From NCBI GenBank assembly GCA_030040525.1, contig JASHTN010000252.1:1-15971 (forward strand): 15,971 nucleotides of DNA. Direction: 5' to 3'. A program made the position numbers and the translations under genes. How positions within the stretch are numbered: the stretch's first letter is position 1; each line of letters starts with the position of its first letter. Under the pieces are notes generated by a model, which was given only the letters and a program-made list of their open reading frames with translations, did not search any database and was not told the DNA's origin. Shown here in pieces: positions 15,229 to 15,971 of this stretch. The stretch comes from Gammaproteobacteria bacterium. Lineage in GTDB: Bacteria > Pseudomonadota > Gammaproteobacteria > Steroidobacterales > Steroidobacteraceae.

Positions 15229-15250
15229 GCTGTCGCCCGCGGGCGACAGC
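15229..15250. repeat. perfect 22-bp palindrome downstream of thiD
   Basis: Half site GCTGTCGCCCG and its exact complement, beginning 16 bases after the thiD stop on the minus strand. It could serve as a terminator stem for thiD, but only CAACAAAG follows, with no T-tract. It could equally be a regulatory site for the lipoprotein gene, which starts 106 bases farther on. The rest of the 142-bp gap (15124-15265) shows no clear promoter. Confidence 0.45.
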
Positions 15251-15265
15251 GCGCGGCGCGCCTCG

Positions 15266-15971
15266 TCAGGCGCTTTGCAACAGTCGTGAAACGTAGCGCT
15301 TGGCCTGCGCGCAGGCTGCGCGCAGGCTGAGCTGCGCGGCAAGTCCGGCGGCGATCGCCGCGGCGAGCGCACAGCCGGTACCGCGCTGAGTTGCCGGCGC
15401 GCGCGGCGCCGCGAGGCGCTGCACCGCGCCCCGCGCCGTGACCAGCAGGTCGACTGCCTGCCGTCCGCTGGCGTGGCCGCCCTTGAGCAGCACCGCCGCC
15501 GGACCCAGGCGGCACAGCGCCCGGGCCTGCGCGAGGAGCTCGGCCGGAGTGCGCGCCGGCCGCGCCTCCAGCAACGCTGCCGCCTCCGGAATGTTGGGCG
15601 TGAGCAGCGTCGCGCGTGGCAGCAGCGCGCGGCGCAGCAGCCGCGCGCCTGCCGCGTCGATGAGCCGGCCGCCGGAAGAAGACTCGAGCACCGGATCGAG
15701 CACCAGCGGCACGCGGGCGCGCGGCGGCAGGCTGGCGAGAACCGCCGCGACCGTCGCGCGCGTCGCCAGCATGCCGATCTTGACGGCGCCGACGCGGCGC
15801 GTGTCGAAGGCCGCCCCGATCTGCGCGCGCAGCAGCCACGGCGGCACCACGTGTACCGCGCGCAGCTGCGCGTCGGTCTGCGCAGTCACCGCGGTGACTG
15901 CGCACAGCGCGATCCCGCCGCAGTCGCGAATCGCCTGCACGTCGCGTGTCAGTCCGGCGCCGCCGCTCGAG
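15266..15971 (-). CDS. thiD: hydroxymethylpyrimidine/phosphomethylpyrimidine kinase ThiD (partial, N-terminus beyond right edge)
   Basis: Cytosolic kinase that phosphorylates HMP and HMP-phosphate to HMP-pyrophosphate, the pyrimidine half of thiamine. The frame is open to the right edge (234 residues seen; the family is about 260-270). The first visible residues, SSGGAGLTRDVQAIRDCGG, match the conserved substrate-binding SGGAGxQAD region, so only some 15-20 residues and the start codon are missing. Further ribokinase-fold landmarks in the visible part are KIGML (~64-68), LDPVLESSSGG (~91-101), LTPNIPEA (~123-130), LLKGGH (~161-166) and GTGCALAAAIAAG (~197-209), which contains the catalytic-loop cysteine. 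The protein ends at AKRYVSRLLQSA, with no ThiE or ThiN fusion at the C-terminus. An apparent internal start at 15940 is a GTG coding for Val in the conserved region and is not the start. Confidence 0.9.
   Translation of the reverse strand, partial: SSGGAGLTRDVQAIRDCGGIALCAVTAVTAQTDAQLRAVHVVPPWLLRAQIGAAFDTRRVGAVKIGMLATRATVAAVLASLPPRARVPLVLDPVLESSSGGRLIDAAGARLLRRALLPRATLLTPNIPEAAALLEARPARTPAELLAQARALCRLGPAAVLLKGGHASGRQAVDLLVTARGAVQRLAAPRAPATQRGTGCALAAAIAAGLAAQLSLRAACAQAKRYVSRLLQSA

Noticed and set aside
15305..15326. Tandem pair of an 11-bp unit (CTGCGCGCAGG) near the end of thiD, considered as a frameshifting duplication
   Set aside because: The reading frame stays open across it and the C-terminus (AKRYVSRLL) still looks like that of ThiD, so there is no sign of a broken gene.

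Overview
This window looks like chromosomal DNA from a high-GC Gram-negative proteobacterium. GC is roughly two thirds by eye and third codon positions are almost always G or C. Several proteins carry lipoboxes, and there are two outer-membrane efflux channels. The gene families and the GC-rich terminators with A/T tails suggest a gammaproteobacterium of Xanthomonadales or Steroidobacter type, but that placement is an inference and is weak. No phage, transposon, CRISPR, rRNA or tRNA gene was seen.

Left part (1-10876): two complete tripartite efflux systems stand back to back and are read outward from one 186-bp spacer. On the minus strand the order is macA-like adaptor (4897-3410), macB-like ABC transporter (3413-1266) and a NodT/TolC-type outer-membrane lipoprotein (1258 to the left edge, C-terminus missing). 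On the plus strand the order is an RND pump (5084-8278), its adaptor (8271-9452) and a second NodT-type outer-membrane lipoprotein (9452-10876). Within each operon genes overlap by 1-8 bases or lie 7 bases apart, so each is probably one transcript. One system uses ATP and the other the proton gradient, and each has its own exit duct. The shared spacer holds several inverted repeats.

Middle (10895-12896): a CsoR/RcnR/FrmR-family repressor (11173-10895) converges on the RND operon. A G-tract operator of the kind this family uses lies directly upstream of the repressor. Its four putative metal ligands match the Ni/Co-sensing pattern, but no obvious target gene lies beside it. Upstream on the same strand is a compact RNase II-like exonuclease (12694-11231) with a possible leaderless promoter. 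Above that is a previously hidden 31-codon membrane-peptide gene (12896-12801), with a good ribosome binding site and its own strong terminator.

Right part (13079-15971): a DUF4382-type surface or periplasmic lipoprotein (15123-13159) ends in a strong intrinsic terminator. Next comes the C-terminal ~234 residues of ThiD (HMP/HMP-P kinase, thiamine synthesis), whose N-terminus is cut by the right edge.

The most interesting items are the 31-aa gene, the orphan metal-sensor-like repressor with its operator, and the divergent pump pair with its dyad-rich spacer. Also notable are an RND pump lacking the proton-relay lysine of AcrB and a MacA-like adaptor with an ~85-residue Gly/Ala/Pro-rich insertion.
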